Origin: Pseudomonadota bacterium
Lineage (GTDB): Bacteria; Myxococcota_A; UBA9042; GCA-2863065
Reading direction: 5' to 3'
DNA length: 55,871 nucleotides
Assembly: GCA_005776585.1 (NCBI GenBank)
Contig: SXOX01000039.1
Span: 1 to 55,871 of the forward strand
Numbering within the stretch: position 1 is the first letter of the stretch; every line of letters begins with the position of its first letter. This document shows positions 17,101 to 24,761 of the stretch, one piece after another. Under the pieces are notes generated by a model, which saw only the letters and a list, made by a program, of their open reading frames with translations, was not told where the DNA came from and searched no databases. A program made the translations under genes and the position numbers.

Positions 17101-17645
17101 GCGAGTGTGCGCGGGCGATGGCCAACTGCATCGGCGGCGTGGAGAACATCTGCGACCCGATCTTTGGCAGCAAGCCAGAAGTCTGCAATGGCAAAGACGA
17201 CGACTGCGATGGCGTCACGGACAACCCGGTTGCGCTCGGGACGATCGCGTGCCCCGACGGCAGCGAGGTCCCCGCGTGCGCGGGCGGCAAGGCGAATACG
17301 TGCTCAGGCGGCGGTGTCACGGGAGCAACGAGCGGCGGAAGCACGGGAGCCACGACGACCGGAGGGGACGCGCACGGGACCGGCGGTGGCTCGGGCTCGG
17401 GTTCAGGTTCAGGCACCGGGAGCGTGGCTCCGGCGCCAGCGGGCAGCGGGTGCGCGAGCGGATCGGGTAAGAGCGAGCCGTTGCCGCTCCTGGTCGTGGT
17501 GCTCGCGGTGGGCGCGTGGTTCGTTACCTCGCGCGAGCGACGCAATGCCAGCCGAGGCCTGCGAGCGTTCGGTAACACCCGATGTCCTCGAACCCGGCGT
17601 CGCGAAACAGCGTGTGCACCGTGGCCGGATCCAGGCGGCCCTTGA
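11178..17645 (+). CDS. Giant secreted surface protein with 15 MopE-type repeats and MYXO-CTERM-like tail
   Basis: 2155 residues. A Sec signal peptide (first about 24 residues, ending SAASA) is followed by about 1260 residues of Ala/Thr/Val-rich, probably beta-sandwich and helical repeat structure without an assigned family; one stretch near 435-510 resembles CARDB. From about residue 1288, a DQDGFPANLDCDD segment opens 15 repeats of the form EVCDxxDNDCDGxTDE, each followed by a short Cys-containing block. These are MopE-type putative metal-binding motifs. A Gly/Ser/Thr linker then leads to GSGCASGSG, a hydrophobic stretch (LPLLVVVLAVGAWFV) and an Arg cluster, matching the MYXO-CTERM sorting signal cut by myxosortase. 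About 28 residues continue beyond it, overlapping the convergent methyltransferase gene by 122 bp. Confidence 0.85.
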   Translation: MRRADQPSLCLSLVLCLGASAASAATSWDFTTGLDGFVPNTCATLTPTGDGSVLATTLCDGAGLTIPGPVDATNRPFIELWVQSTQNTSLRLWTGGTNAVTVAEVRGDGRLRRVWASLAAAPGWTGAVTGAQLLLQTGLGGTVTLSRVSFLTRPGLPSWTFDEAGEAHGVTAIEGFATLEPTAAGLVGTVAETSILKPRLAAPAGLELAARDHRTLLVELSATAPTTAQKLRILWGTSDTPTLNQGSRSTTVDYIADGTTKTLRVDLFEHAKWRGTIVNLWIQPLLGAEAGATVTLRHVGFPPVLDAVRGPSPVLATGVGGLRRADGALRGIATMSSATLAMPVSVPLELVPFVTVAARFATGAPCAPAVSVTRLDGTVISTPLSIPCDGVSHRVIVDLKSTAPSSWTGWGRELKLTLPGTGEVAVSELAFHPSGPALVFDASISTNPQRVGAPATVTARIDNLGVGPASGAKLVFAGAPTLLDPIAPGTSMALPLDVGTATDCTASGKTSASVSLEFPGSAGTSKQALTVPIAWRGATPALPEGVPAPGSSVSSPTTVGALVLQNDRVRIALLDDPCLGGLSGVAVFVARGGTWLPVGGRPHLGRLVSLTSAGAVWDQPLVGLALGPIVPVANGLDVSATRTLVDPDGVSFAVTVTFGVRDTSAFLPATLSVVPNAPRTVLHVSGPSVEVGLETEASAVRVLVSGSEWTTSLPSGRAAPFGDYIEHLGTPDPKTLAQPFLGVTTSAGLTAGLVFSPAQSWSQGGSSPAFRLVAPNHDDGRTTALAELLLPSAPGWVPLGEALAAIPYAAKSGETLKLTAELFAVDGDLADALEATAAHLGNTTPAAFDMAEVLSRLAKGAPTATVAQLDVAGAPSLGAPASIAIARRLGWLAPNAAMTTAANNWASAAKSDSARAQDGRYWSGLFAAYTEAWAPGALAARAVALDAALAAGPLSGVEPSLVQEFEAPGARGAGFAARLALGYLDLAWATGHAATRTTGLDLLAKAGDDFRGGRLELGIPASAPVLGTAVDLLLARLAAHRLTGDAAHLAEARRIAFASIAFVVRQDPPGTPSGDARYSAVPAFGSREFVTSLLGTASSQEGARLANALLELRDLDTSSDWLTFADGLLGAVIERMGPTGLVPASWAWRPNGPPDGPNVLPLLVGRALLRRNGNGPDLNVVRVSTPAKLDVTFASAGVLASPTFSAKDYVASVTVSAPVAGQPLVLTAGGLPSEPATVWAAGVPLPQVASLSGVDSGSAWSAQVGVMAVKVPPSAVPVVISVAFPIPDVDQDGFPANLDCDDSVATIHPGAPETCNGKDDDCDLAIDEGTGTLTCGVGQCAHSEPSCQGGAPGPCHPNQGQSPETCDLLDNDCDGETDEEVGDVSCGIGQCQRLVYACDPCDPMEGAEPEVCDTVDNDCDGTTDESPGSTFCGTGKCEHAIGACDTCDPFLGKADEVCNLIDDDCDGETDDGLPTTPCGTGQCLHDIPICAACDAKTGSSKEVCDSIDNDCDGETDEGLPTKPCGTGQCLHPIPACQECQDPLLGATIEVCDQKDNDCNGITDDSTDQKPCGTGICYREIPKCDTCNATEGAVDEVCDLIDNDCDGETDEQTGKVICGLGVCAHEVDGCKACDMFVGKQAEACNLKDDDCDGKTDEPEDLGTFVCGTGQCERSLPKCTAGGATSCDAFVGKTSEACDGKDNDCDGATDEDIEKVLCGQGECAHEVVGCVLQGPGACDPFQGKSDEVCNGKDDDCNGATDDGLGSVTCGAALGCERTVPKCVDGKTLKCDEKSGLAPEICDGVDQDCDAATDEGLGLITCGEGICKHGVPACTEGKKTFCDPFQNAQAESCNFLDDDCNGTPDDNIAPIACGKGICVAQAAGCVNGAPAVCTPLPVSKPEVCNNKDDDCDGDTDEGQAEITCGKGICQQKIPLCMGGVIQQCDPQTGAAPEACNGKDDDCDGDTDEDLGTQPCGQGECARAMANCIGGVENICDPIFGSKPEVCNGKDDDCDGVTDNPVALGTIACPDGSEVPACAGGKANTCSGGGVTGATSGGSTGATTTGGDAHGTGGGSGSGSGSGTGSVAPAPAGSGCASGSGKSEPLPLLVVVLAVGAWFVTSRERRNASRGLRAFGNTRCPRTRRRETACAPWPDPGGP
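15111..17229 (+). repeat. 15 tandem MopE-type Cys/Asp repeats (coding)
   Basis: Degenerate tandem repeats of about 125-165 bp encode a conserved core C-N/D-x-x-D-D/N-D-C-D-G-x-T-D-E with variable Cys-rich spacers. The core recurs 15 times (for example PETCNGKDDDCD, PEVCDTVDNDCDG, AEACNLKDDDCDG). Some neighbouring copies are close at the DNA level, suggesting expansion by duplication and recombination. The acidic Asp-rich core suggests calcium or other metal binding. Confidence 0.85.
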
Positions 17646-18234
17646 CGCCGCTGAACATGCGCCACGTGACCATGGACGTGAGGAAGTAGCCCGTGTCCTT
17701 GGGCCGGCGCAGCAGCTCGCCGCGATGGGGCAACGCCCGCATGGCGGCTTGAGCCAGCGAGGTCTCGCGCGCCGGCTCCATCAGCACGAGCGTGCCGCCG
17801 GGTCGCATCACGCGGCGGAGTTCGCGGAGGACGGCTGAGCGGTCGTGGACCAAGTAGAGAAAGCTATGGCCGGTGATCAGGTCGAAGTGCGCGTCGGGGA
17901 GGTCCAGCCGGGCCGCGTCGCCGATCTGAAACCGGACGTGCGCCATCGACGGACCGAGCGCGGCGAGTCGCTTCTTGGCGCGCCCGATCATCCGCGCCGA
18001 GAGGTCGACGCCGAGGACCTCCACCGACGGTCCGAGCCGCTCGGCCAGCGCGAACGTGCTCACGCCGGGACCGCAGCCCACGTCCAGGAGCCGCGTCGGC
18101 TCATGCGAGACGTGCTCGAGCATGCGACGGCTCGCCTCGAGCCAATGCTGCTGCTGCGTGAGGAAGTCGTAGCCATGCGCTCCGACGTCGAAGAGCCAGG
18201 GTCCGAACAGCCGCTTCGTCAAGGCCTGTCGCAT
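17524..18234 (-). CDS. Class I SAM-dependent methyltransferase
   Basis: 236 residues. Motif I (LLDVGCGPGVSTFALA), the acidic end of beta-2 (VLGVDLSARMI) and the post-motif DAHFDLITGHSFLYLV are intact, typical of Methyltransf_11/25. The substrate is not evident. The start at 18234 follows AGGAG and lies 1 nt after the upstream stop, making this the last gene of a three-gene minus-strand operon with the DUF1501 protein and the somatomedin-B lipoprotein. Its 3' end overlaps the tail of the convergent giant surface protein gene. Confidence 0.85.
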   Translation of the reverse strand: MRQALTKRLFGPWLFDVGAHGYDFLTQQQHWLEASRRMLEHVSHEPTRLLDVGCGPGVSTFALAERLGPSVEVLGVDLSARMIGRAKKRLAALGPSMAHVRFQIGDAARLDLPDAHFDLITGHSFLYLVHDRSAVLRELRRVMRPGGTLVLMEPARETSLAQAAMRALPHRGELLRRPKDTGYFLTSMVTWRMFSGVKGRLDPATVHTLFRDAGFEDIGCYRTLAGLGWHCVARAR

Positions 18235-18235
18235 G

Positions 18236-20530
18236 TCATGGGGCTCCTTGGACCTTCGTCACGACCAGCGGTCGGGAGCCGCAGTTGGCCACCCAGGCCG
18301 CCGGGTCGAGGACACGGGTCGTCCAACGTTCACAGAGCGCCGTATAGCTGCCGAGCGGGTCAATCGTCAAGAGCGGCTCCGTGGCCTGATCCTCGGGAGG
18401 GAGCCCCGCGAGCCAGAACTGCGGCGACTCCGTCAGCGCGCCGCAGTAGAGCCGCAGGCGCGAGCGCCAGCCCTCGACCGACGCCAACGGCGCCGTGAGA
18501 GCGGCAGCCCCGAAGAGCGCGGCCACGGCGGAGGCCTCGTCGGGGTCGGTCACGTCGGGCGCGGTGAGGAGCCGATCCTTGAGCGCCGCGACGACGTCGC
18601 CGAGTGTGATGGCCTCGCCCGCGTCGAGCTTCTGCTCGGCACGCTGGATGAGCGCGTCGATGGTGTCGCCGCCACTCGCCGCGCCGTCTTGGCAGACCTT
18701 CTGGTAGTCGTCGCAGCAGTCCTTGTACAGCACGCACTCCGCGTTGCACTGACACTGGCTGGGCGCCGCCCCGCCACAGCGACCGACGCAGGAGTCCTCG
18801 GCCACGACCGTCGTCGCATACGGCGAGGGGCAGGCCCCGTAGCGGTTCTCCCAGGCGAGCAGCCCTTGGAAGTCGACCCCGCCAAAACCCGGTTCCCCGT
18901 CTTTGACGAAGACGCCGAGGGCCTTCTGGAAGATCTCCTCCTCGGCCGTCGGAAACGAGAGCGGGGCGGGCCAGCCGAGCGCGGAGGACAAGGTGGAGAG
19001 GAGCACCCGCGTCGACCACCGATGGACGCCGTCGCCGGTGCCGTTGCCGTGAGCGTTCGGGTCGGCGTCCGCCGGTGACCACGGGTTGAGGATGGCCGGC
19101 AGCAGGTACGGGTGGCCGAGGCCGCAGCCGTCCTGCGGCGCGTTCTCGTTGTACAGCGGATGCGTCACGATGTGTGCCAGCAGCGACCGTGGCGAGAAGC
19201 CCGACGAGATGAAGCGCGTCGTGAGCTCCAACAGCAGATCGCGCTGGTCGCGGTTGCGGGGCAGGTAGTGCACGAGCGTGAGCGGATAGCCGAGCACCTC
19301 GGCCCAGACCTGGTTGGCGATGCGCGTGGCCCACAGGTAGGCGAAGGCGTCAGGCCCGTCGACCGCCATCGTGGCCGGGTCGAGCGTGAGCCCGGACTCG
19401 CGGACGGCGGTCAGGCCCGTGCGGAAGAGCGCCTCGACCCACCAGATGTTGGACTTGGTGCCGATGGGACCGACGAAGAACGCGTCGATGCCCGCCGGAT
19501 CGTCCGGGATCTGCGCGGCCGTGAGGAAGCGACCACAGTCCGCCGACCAGCCCCAGGGACGGGTCCCCTCTTCGGAGAAGACGAAGAGATGCCGCAGGAC
19601 GCTGAAGAACGTGAGCTCCTTGGTCCCGTTGCTCTGACCAAAGAGCGCCTTCTCGAAGAGGCCCGGCAGCGGCCACGAGCGGTCGAGGGCCGGGTCCGGG
19701 CTGTCCGTCGTGGAGAACTGGCTGTTGTGACAGCCGACGCAGACGATGTTCCGGTGGAGATAGACCTCCTGGAAGACTTGGCCAAAGTCCTGGCGGCGGG
19801 TCATGTCCATCTCCAGCAGCCCCACGTTGGCGCCGGTGATCGGCTTGGCAAGCATGGCGAAGAGGTGACCGAGGTAGAGCGGGGAGAGGTCGTCCAGCCG
19901 AAGGCTCGACCGCAGGACATCCGCCATGTTGAAGGCGCCCCCCGGCGGCTTCTCGCTCGGACCGTGGTCCCGGAGCCACGCGGCGACGTCGCCCGCGTCG
20001 TTCTTGCGGATGGGCGCGCCGTAGCAGCCGGCGTGCATCTTGTCCCCGGAGCGATTGACGCGCAGCTCGTCCAAGAAGAAGAGGCCCCAGCGCGTCTCGA
20101 ACTCCGGCGTGCTCATCATGCCGCGCGCGACGGCTTCGCGGCCGACGGCCTGCACCAGCTCTGTGAGCACGTGCACCTCGCGCATCCCGGTGGCCCGCCG
20201 GCCAAGGAGCACCTGCAGTGTCGTTTTGACCCACGCCTCGTCGCCCGCATCGCAGAGCGCGTACGGCGGGGGCGGCAGCGGCGCGACGTCCGGCGCGGCA
20301 TCGAGCGTGTCCACGACGTCCGCAAAAACGCCGGCGTCCGGGGTCACGTCGGGCGGTCCTCCGTCGCGCACGTCGATGGGTGACGCCAGATCCGCGCCGG
20401 CATCGAGTGCAACGGTGGCATCCACGGTGTCGGCCCACACGTCCGGGGCGGGCGGCGTCACGAGCAGCTCCGGACCGGTGTCCTGCGCACAGGCCGAGAG
20501 CAGGACGACTACGGCAAGCGCCCGATTCAC
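18236..20530 (-). CDS. Lipoprotein with haem-c-like CxxCH and a somatomedin-B domain (partner of DUF1501)
   Basis: 764 residues. The GTG start at 20530 overlaps the upstream TGA (GTGA) and gives a short lipoprotein signal, LLSAC (Cys14). A Pro/Asp/Val-rich linker (to about residue 100) precedes a large domain resembling proteins encoded next to DUF1501 genes (DUF1549/1553-like; tentative). It contains CVGCH (264-268), a possible single covalent haem or a structural site. Near the C-terminus, Cys581 to Cys613 form an eight-cysteine block (C-x3-C-x7-C-x-C-x3-C-x5-CC-x6-C) that matches the somatomedin-B pattern known from vitronectin and animal extracellular proteins. The protein should be outer-membrane anchored. 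Enzymatic activity unknown. Confidence 0.75.
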   Translation of the reverse strand: MNRALAVVVLLSACAQDTGPELLVTPPAPDVWADTVDATVALDAGADLASPIDVRDGGPPDVTPDAGVFADVVDTLDAAPDVAPLPPPPYALCDAGDEAWVKTTLQVLLGRRATGMREVHVLTELVQAVGREAVARGMMSTPEFETRWGLFFLDELRVNRSGDKMHAGCYGAPIRKNDAGDVAAWLRDHGPSEKPPGGAFNMADVLRSSLRLDDLSPLYLGHLFAMLAKPITGANVGLLEMDMTRRQDFGQVFQEVYLHRNIVCVGCHNSQFSTTDSPDPALDRSWPLPGLFEKALFGQSNGTKELTFFSVLRHLFVFSEEGTRPWGWSADCGRFLTAAQIPDDPAGIDAFFVGPIGTKSNIWWVEALFRTGLTAVRESGLTLDPATMAVDGPDAFAYLWATRIANQVWAEVLGYPLTLVHYLPRNRDQRDLLLELTTRFISSGFSPRSLLAHIVTHPLYNENAPQDGCGLGHPYLLPAILNPWSPADADPNAHGNGTGDGVHRWSTRVLLSTLSSALGWPAPLSFPTAEEEIFQKALGVFVKDGEPGFGGVDFQGLLAWENRYGACPSPYATTVVAEDSCVGRCGGAAPSQCQCNAECVLYKDCCDDYQKVCQDGAASGGDTIDALIQRAEQKLDAGEAITLGDVVAALKDRLLTAPDVTDPDEASAVAALFGAAALTAPLASVEGWRSRLRLYCGALTESPQFWLAGLPPEDQATEPLLTIDPLGSYTALCERWTTRVLDPAAWVANCGSRPLVVTKVQGAP

Positions 20531-22059
20531 GCCTTGACCCCCAGGACGCGCTCGTTGATGAGCAGGCTGGCCTCGAGCTCGGTGGCCGCGCCGCTCACGT
20601 CGCTCACCGCGTAGCACTCGGGCGCGAACGGGTGAATCCCGAGGGCCGCGAGAATGGCGCAGCGCGTCTCGGCAGGCGAGAGCGGCGCGATCGCGAGCCC
20701 GTCAGCGCCGATGGCCCCGACGATGCCCTGCTGATCGAGGCCGACCGGACCACCGAACATGAGCGTCGCGTACGCATATGGGTGATGGTTGCGCCCGTCG
20801 CCGTTCTGTTCGGCGGGCGTGCGACCAAACTCCGTATTGATGACCACGAGAGTCTCGTTCAGGTCGAGCTTCTGCGGATCCCCCTCGCCGGGCTCGTTGA
20901 TGATGGACGACAGCTCCGTCCACAGGTTCTTGAGGTTGCGCGCGGAGTCATGGACGTGCCGGTTGTGGGTGTCGTAGCCACCGCCGCCGGAGGCCGGGAT
21001 GAGGCCGCCATCGACGACGCACACGTACTTGGCGAGGCTCCCGGGCCGCCGCAGCAAGTGCGCCGCGAGCCGCAGGCCCATGCGCGGGTAGTTCGGGTTG
21101 CCCGTGTCGCCGCAGAGCTCCGTCGACTGCCCGCTAAAGAACTGCGGCTCCAGGATACCGGCGAGTCCGTCGGCGCCGTGCAGCGTGTCCATGCTGAAGC
21201 GGAAGTCGGAGTACGTGGTCGAGCGCGACGGTGCGGTCTGGCCGGGCCACTGCAACCGCCGGCGGTAGGCTGCGACGTGGCGCTCCACGACGGCGTCGAA
21301 GGCGGCCCGGTCTTTGCCCACCGTCGCGCGCGCCAAGGCATCGACGAAGGCCGTGCTCGCCTCGACGCGAATCGCGAGCGGTCGTGACACGCCCGGATGC
21401 TGCCCGACGGCGCTCGCGGCGCGCAGGTTGTCGGTCGGAAAGTCCCCGGGCGAGTAGAGCACGTAGGCGTATGGCTCGGAGGCGGCGCTCGTGGCGTGCG
21501 ACTGGAAGTAGTGCTGCACCGCCGCGCCGACGCCTGCGAGCTTCGGGTGGCCGAGCCGGAAGCCGGACATCGCCAACGGGATGGCGCCCTCGTGCGGCTC
21601 CAGCGTGTGCGTGTTGATGTGCAGCCGCAGCCGAGCGACGACGTCGGCGCGCGACCGCAGCGGCTCCGAGAACGGCCCGAGTCGCACCTGCGCGCCCGTC
21701 TGATCCAGCCGAAAGTCCTGGAGCATGGGCGGCGCCGCGCTGCCGTGGCAGAGCTCGTAGACCTCCTTGACGTTCTCCTTGCCCTCTTGAAACGTCCACC
21801 ACTGCTGGTTTGGGTGGTCGGGATCCTTGGGGTGGCCATACTCTGGCACGACGTAGAACGTCTCCCATGGGCTGAGCCCCCCGTAGAGGAAGACCTCCAG
21901 CACGTTCTTGGCCCGCTTGCCGGCGGGCAGTAGCGCCGCTTTTTGGTTGGCGGGGTACTCACCCCAGCCAGCCGCGCGGGCGCTCCGAGGCAGCGCGAGC
22001 GTCGCACCTGCGACGGCGGTGGCGCGGGCCAGCTCTTTCAGGAATTCGCGCCGTCGCAT
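20527..22059 (-). CDS. DUF1501 family Tat-exported protein
   Basis: 510 residues. The N-terminus carries a twin-arginine signal (RRREFLKELA, then a hydrophobic stretch ending SARAA). The body resembles DUF1501, an alkaline-phosphatase/sulfatase-fold family usually paired with DUF1549/1553-type cytochrome-like proteins. Characteristic pieces include FLYGGLSPWETFYVVP near the N-terminus, VCVVDGGLIPASGGGGYDTHNRH, and VVINTEFGRTP near the C-terminus. Tat export implies folding in the cytoplasm, perhaps with a metal. The stop overlaps the start of the next gene (GTGA), indicating co-translation. The pair probably works together in the periplasm or at the outer membrane; substrate unknown. Confidence 0.85.
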   Translation of the reverse strand: MRRREFLKELARATAVAGATLALPRSARAAGWGEYPANQKAALLPAGKRAKNVLEVFLYGGLSPWETFYVVPEYGHPKDPDHPNQQWWTFQEGKENVKEVYELCHGSAAPPMLQDFRLDQTGAQVRLGPFSEPLRSRADVVARLRLHINTHTLEPHEGAIPLAMSGFRLGHPKLAGVGAAVQHYFQSHATSAASEPYAYVLYSPGDFPTDNLRAASAVGQHPGVSRPLAIRVEASTAFVDALARATVGKDRAAFDAVVERHVAAYRRRLQWPGQTAPSRSTTYSDFRFSMDTLHGADGLAGILEPQFFSGQSTELCGDTGNPNYPRMGLRLAAHLLRRPGSLAKYVCVVDGGLIPASGGGGYDTHNRHVHDSARNLKNLWTELSSIINEPGEGDPQKLDLNETLVVINTEFGRTPAEQNGDGRNHHPYAYATLMFGGPVGLDQQGIVGAIGADGLAIAPLSPAETRCAILAALGIHPFAPECYAVSDVSGAATELEASLLINERVLGVKA

Positions 22060-22194
22060 CAGGTTCGGTCTCCAGCCCGCGACGTCCGCGGGCCCTGGAG
22101 TGTCCCCGACGCGGAACCGGACTTCAAGGAGCTTCTGAACGCGACGAGGCCTCCCGAGCCCCGGTCACGCGCCTTCGATGGAGCCGTGTGCGCG

Positions 22195-23825
22195 CTACGG
22201 GCAGCCCGGAATGGCGGTGGACTGGCATCCGCTGAGCGGGTCGCACGAGTCCGCCGTGCAGGCATTTCCATCGTCACATGAGATGGCCTGGCCCACGCAC
22301 TTGCCGGTGCCGTTGCACAGGTCGATCATCGTGCACGCGTTCTGGTCTGTGCACGCATTGCCCGACGGGATGGCGGTGCCCTTGCAGACGCCCTGCTGGC
22401 ACTTGTCTCCGGCGGTGCAGGTCGTCCCGTCGCTACAGGCGGCACCGTCGGCGGTGGGGAAGTACTTGCAGCCCGTCGCCGGATCGCACGCGTCGTTCGT
22501 ACAGTTGCTGTTGTCGTTGCAGTTCCTTGGCTTGAACGCGCACGCGCCATTGGCGGGATCACAGGTGTCGTCGGTGCACGCGTTCTGGTCGTTACACGTC
22601 GCCTGACCGCCGCACTTGCCCGCAGTGCAGCTGTCCTGCTTCGTACACGCGTTGCCGTCGTTGCACGGGCCACCGGGAGGAACGGGCTCGTCGAAGCAGC
22701 CCACGGCCGGATCACACACCGGCACGATGCACGGGTCGAACGGCTCGCAGCCGGCCGCGGGGCCGTGCGTGAAGGCTCCTCCGATGCACTTGTCGACCGT
22801 GCAGGCGTCCCCGTCGTCGCAGTCCGCGGGCTGGTGCACGCACACCCCGGCCTTGCACAGGTCGGTCGGGTCCCTGAGATGCATCCAGTCACTGGCGCGG
22901 TGTCGACAGAGGCCTTCACACACGTGCCAGCACCGCAGGCGGCGGCGCCGTTCGTCTTGAAGCCGGCGTTCTTCGTGCCGAACGCGGGATGGGTCACCGT
23001 GGCGTTGCACTCCGTGTTCGCCGGGAGCGTCGAGCAGAGGCCGGTGGGCTCGACGGTCCCCTTGCCGATGTATCCCGCGGTTAGGCAGTGGACACTCACG
23101 GAAGCGCCAACGAGTGGGACATTGTTCAATGTGATGTCAAAGTCGGCACACGAGTCGACGGCCGTCTTCGCCGCGGCGGTCCACCACGTGAAGTGACCGA
23201 CGTCGCCTACCCAGCTGCGCGATCCGTCCGCGTCCTCCTGGACGGTGCCGGTGCCTTCCTCGTGCCCGATACCCGCCTCCGCCTCGAGCCAAAACGCAGC
23301 GACGGTGGCGCCCGGCGGCGGTGCGTCGGGGCCCAGCTTGAGCCGGAGCGTGGCCTTTCCACCGAGCTGCAGCGGCTTCCCGTCGTCGGTCGAGAGCGTG
23401 ATCTCGGCCATGGCGGGGGGTGCGATGGCGGCGTTGTCGACCTCGATGGCCGAGGGCTTCTCCGCAAAGATGGGGATCGGCGCGGCGGTGGGGAGCAAGG
23501 TGACCACGGCCTGGCTCAGCTCGCCCGCGAACACCTTCACCGGGATATCCGGGAGCGTCGGAACCTCCGGGATTATGACATTGTCGCGGGTTTGCGGAGT
23601 ATCGAAGAGCGTTGGGGTGTCGGAGGGCTTGGGCGTATCCGTGGGCGCGATCCCCGGATCGCCCGTCACTCCACCCGAGTCCTTGGCGCCGCCGGTCGTA
23701 TCTGCCGTTGCAGCGCCTGCGACCTCCTCGCCCGTCGCGCAGCCGACGGCCGACGCGGCCACGACGAATCCCATAGCGGAGACCGCCAACCAACAAGACG
23801 TCCAACGAACCTCAACGTTCTTCAT
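22195..23825 (-). pseudogene. Cys-rich repeat lipoprotein interrupted by a frameshift
   Basis: The first part, starting at 23825, gives a lipoprotein signal (lipobox AVGC, Cys29), an Asp/Thr/Pro linker, and a secreted domain of about 230 residues. At about 22870 the meaningful reading passes into the -1 frame, where Cys-rich repeats continue (CDDGDACTVDKC, CDDGNACTADSC and similar) to a stop at 22195. In the original frame the sequence degenerates into Arg/Thr-rich noise. One lost base in the C run at 22868-22870 (minus strand) would explain the break. It could be a genuine mutation, a phase-variable homopolymer, or a sequencing error. Intact, it would be an outer-membrane Cys-rich protein of about 543 residues. 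Confidence 0.75.
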
Positions 23826-24167
23826 GCGTACCCCTACCGTCGTTGATCGACGTTTCCCGTGGCCTTCAAGCGAAGCGCTCCGATTGACGGAGCAGGCCCT
23901 GCTGCCTTGCCTACGCAGGGTGCTATTCGGCGTCGGTTGACCGTTCCACTCAATGTCATGGCGATGGGTCGGCGCGTTGCTATCGCTCGGGTCGGACCCG
24001 CAGCGGCCCGGGGTCCGCCATATCGGCGCTGGAGTCGACCGATTGCTCCAATGTGACGCGCGTGGACGTCACGAGCACCACGAGTTGCGCCTCCGCGAGG
24101 GAGGCGAGCGCGCACTCTGGCGTGCGGTCGCGTGACAGCCGCGCGTCGTTCGGGCTAGGCTCCGCCC
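23826..24167. other. 342-bp divergent intergenic region
   Basis: This region separates the frameshifted lipoprotein gene (minus) from the methyltransferase gene (plus). It contains the promoter candidate at 24132-24161 next to the methyltransferase start. On the minus side TAGGGG lies 5 nt before the lipoprotein ATG but has no -35 partner. No small gene or RNA structure is evident in the middle. Confidence 0.4.
24132..24161 (+). promoter_or_regulatory. Promoter candidate, leaderless type
   Basis: GTGACA (24132-24137), an 18-bp spacer and TAGGCT (24156-24161) end 6 nt before the ATG at 24168. The region between -10 and ATG has no Shine-Dalgarno sequence, so transcription would begin at or next to the start codon. 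Confidence 0.45.
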
Positions 24168-24761
24168 ATGTCGCGCCCTTCCGCTGTGGACCTCCCTGAC
24201 CTCCCTGACCTCCTCGAGCTCGGTTGCGGGTCAAGCAAATTGGCTGGCGCGTGGGGACTCGACGCGCTCCCCCTGCCGGGCGTCGATCAGGTGCACGACC
24301 TCAACCGCTTGCCGTGGCCATTGCCGTCCAACCACTTCGGCTGGGTCCGCGCGATGGACGTGCTGGAGCACCTCGACGACTTCGTGGGAGCCGTGCGCGA
24401 GTGCCATCGCGTGCTGCGGCCCGGAGGGCGCCTCACGGTACAGATGCCCTTCGCGGGGAGCGCCGCGCACTTGACCGATCCGACGCACCGCCGGGGCGCC
24501 ACGTCGCGCACGATGGACTACTTCGTTCAAGGGGCGATGTACAACGAGAAGTACCACTACACCGAGCCGCTGTTTCGGCTCGACGGCTTCCGCTACGTGC
24601 GCGAGATCGCGGTGCCGCCACCGCTCGGTTGGCTCGTGCGCGCGCTCGACGACCGGCTCGTGCCCTGGGCCATGCGGCACAACGAGGCGTACGAGGTCTA
24701 CCTATCCGGGCTCTACCCGATGCATGCGGTCGTCTTCGAGTGCACCAAGCTCGGCGGATGA
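24168..24761 (+). CDS. SAM-dependent methyltransferase of a glycan locus
   Basis: 197 residues. A compact class I methyltransferase with motif I LELGCGSSKLAGAWG, a VRAMDVLEHLDDF segment and RVLRPGGRLTVQMPF, as in Methyltransf_11-type enzymes of polysaccharide clusters. It has no ribosome binding site and a -10 box 6 nt upstream, pointing to a leaderless start. Its stop overlaps the glycosyltransferase start (ATGA), so it is probably co-expressed with that enzyme and may methylate a sugar or glycolipid. The N-terminus carries a small in-frame tandem duplication (LPDLPDL). Confidence 0.8.
   Translation: MSRPSAVDLPDLPDLLELGCGSSKLAGAWGLDALPLPGVDQVHDLNRLPWPLPSNHFGWVRAMDVLEHLDDFVGAVRECHRVLRPGGRLTVQMPFAGSAAHLTDPTHRRGATSRTMDYFVQGAMYNEKYHYTEPLFRLDGFRYVREIAVPPPLGWLVRALDDRLVPWAMRHNEAYEVYLSGLYPMHAVVFECTKLGG

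Noticed and set aside
15111..17229. CRISPR array
   Set aside because: The repeats are degenerate, over 120 bp long, in frame and encode conserved Cys/Asp motifs.
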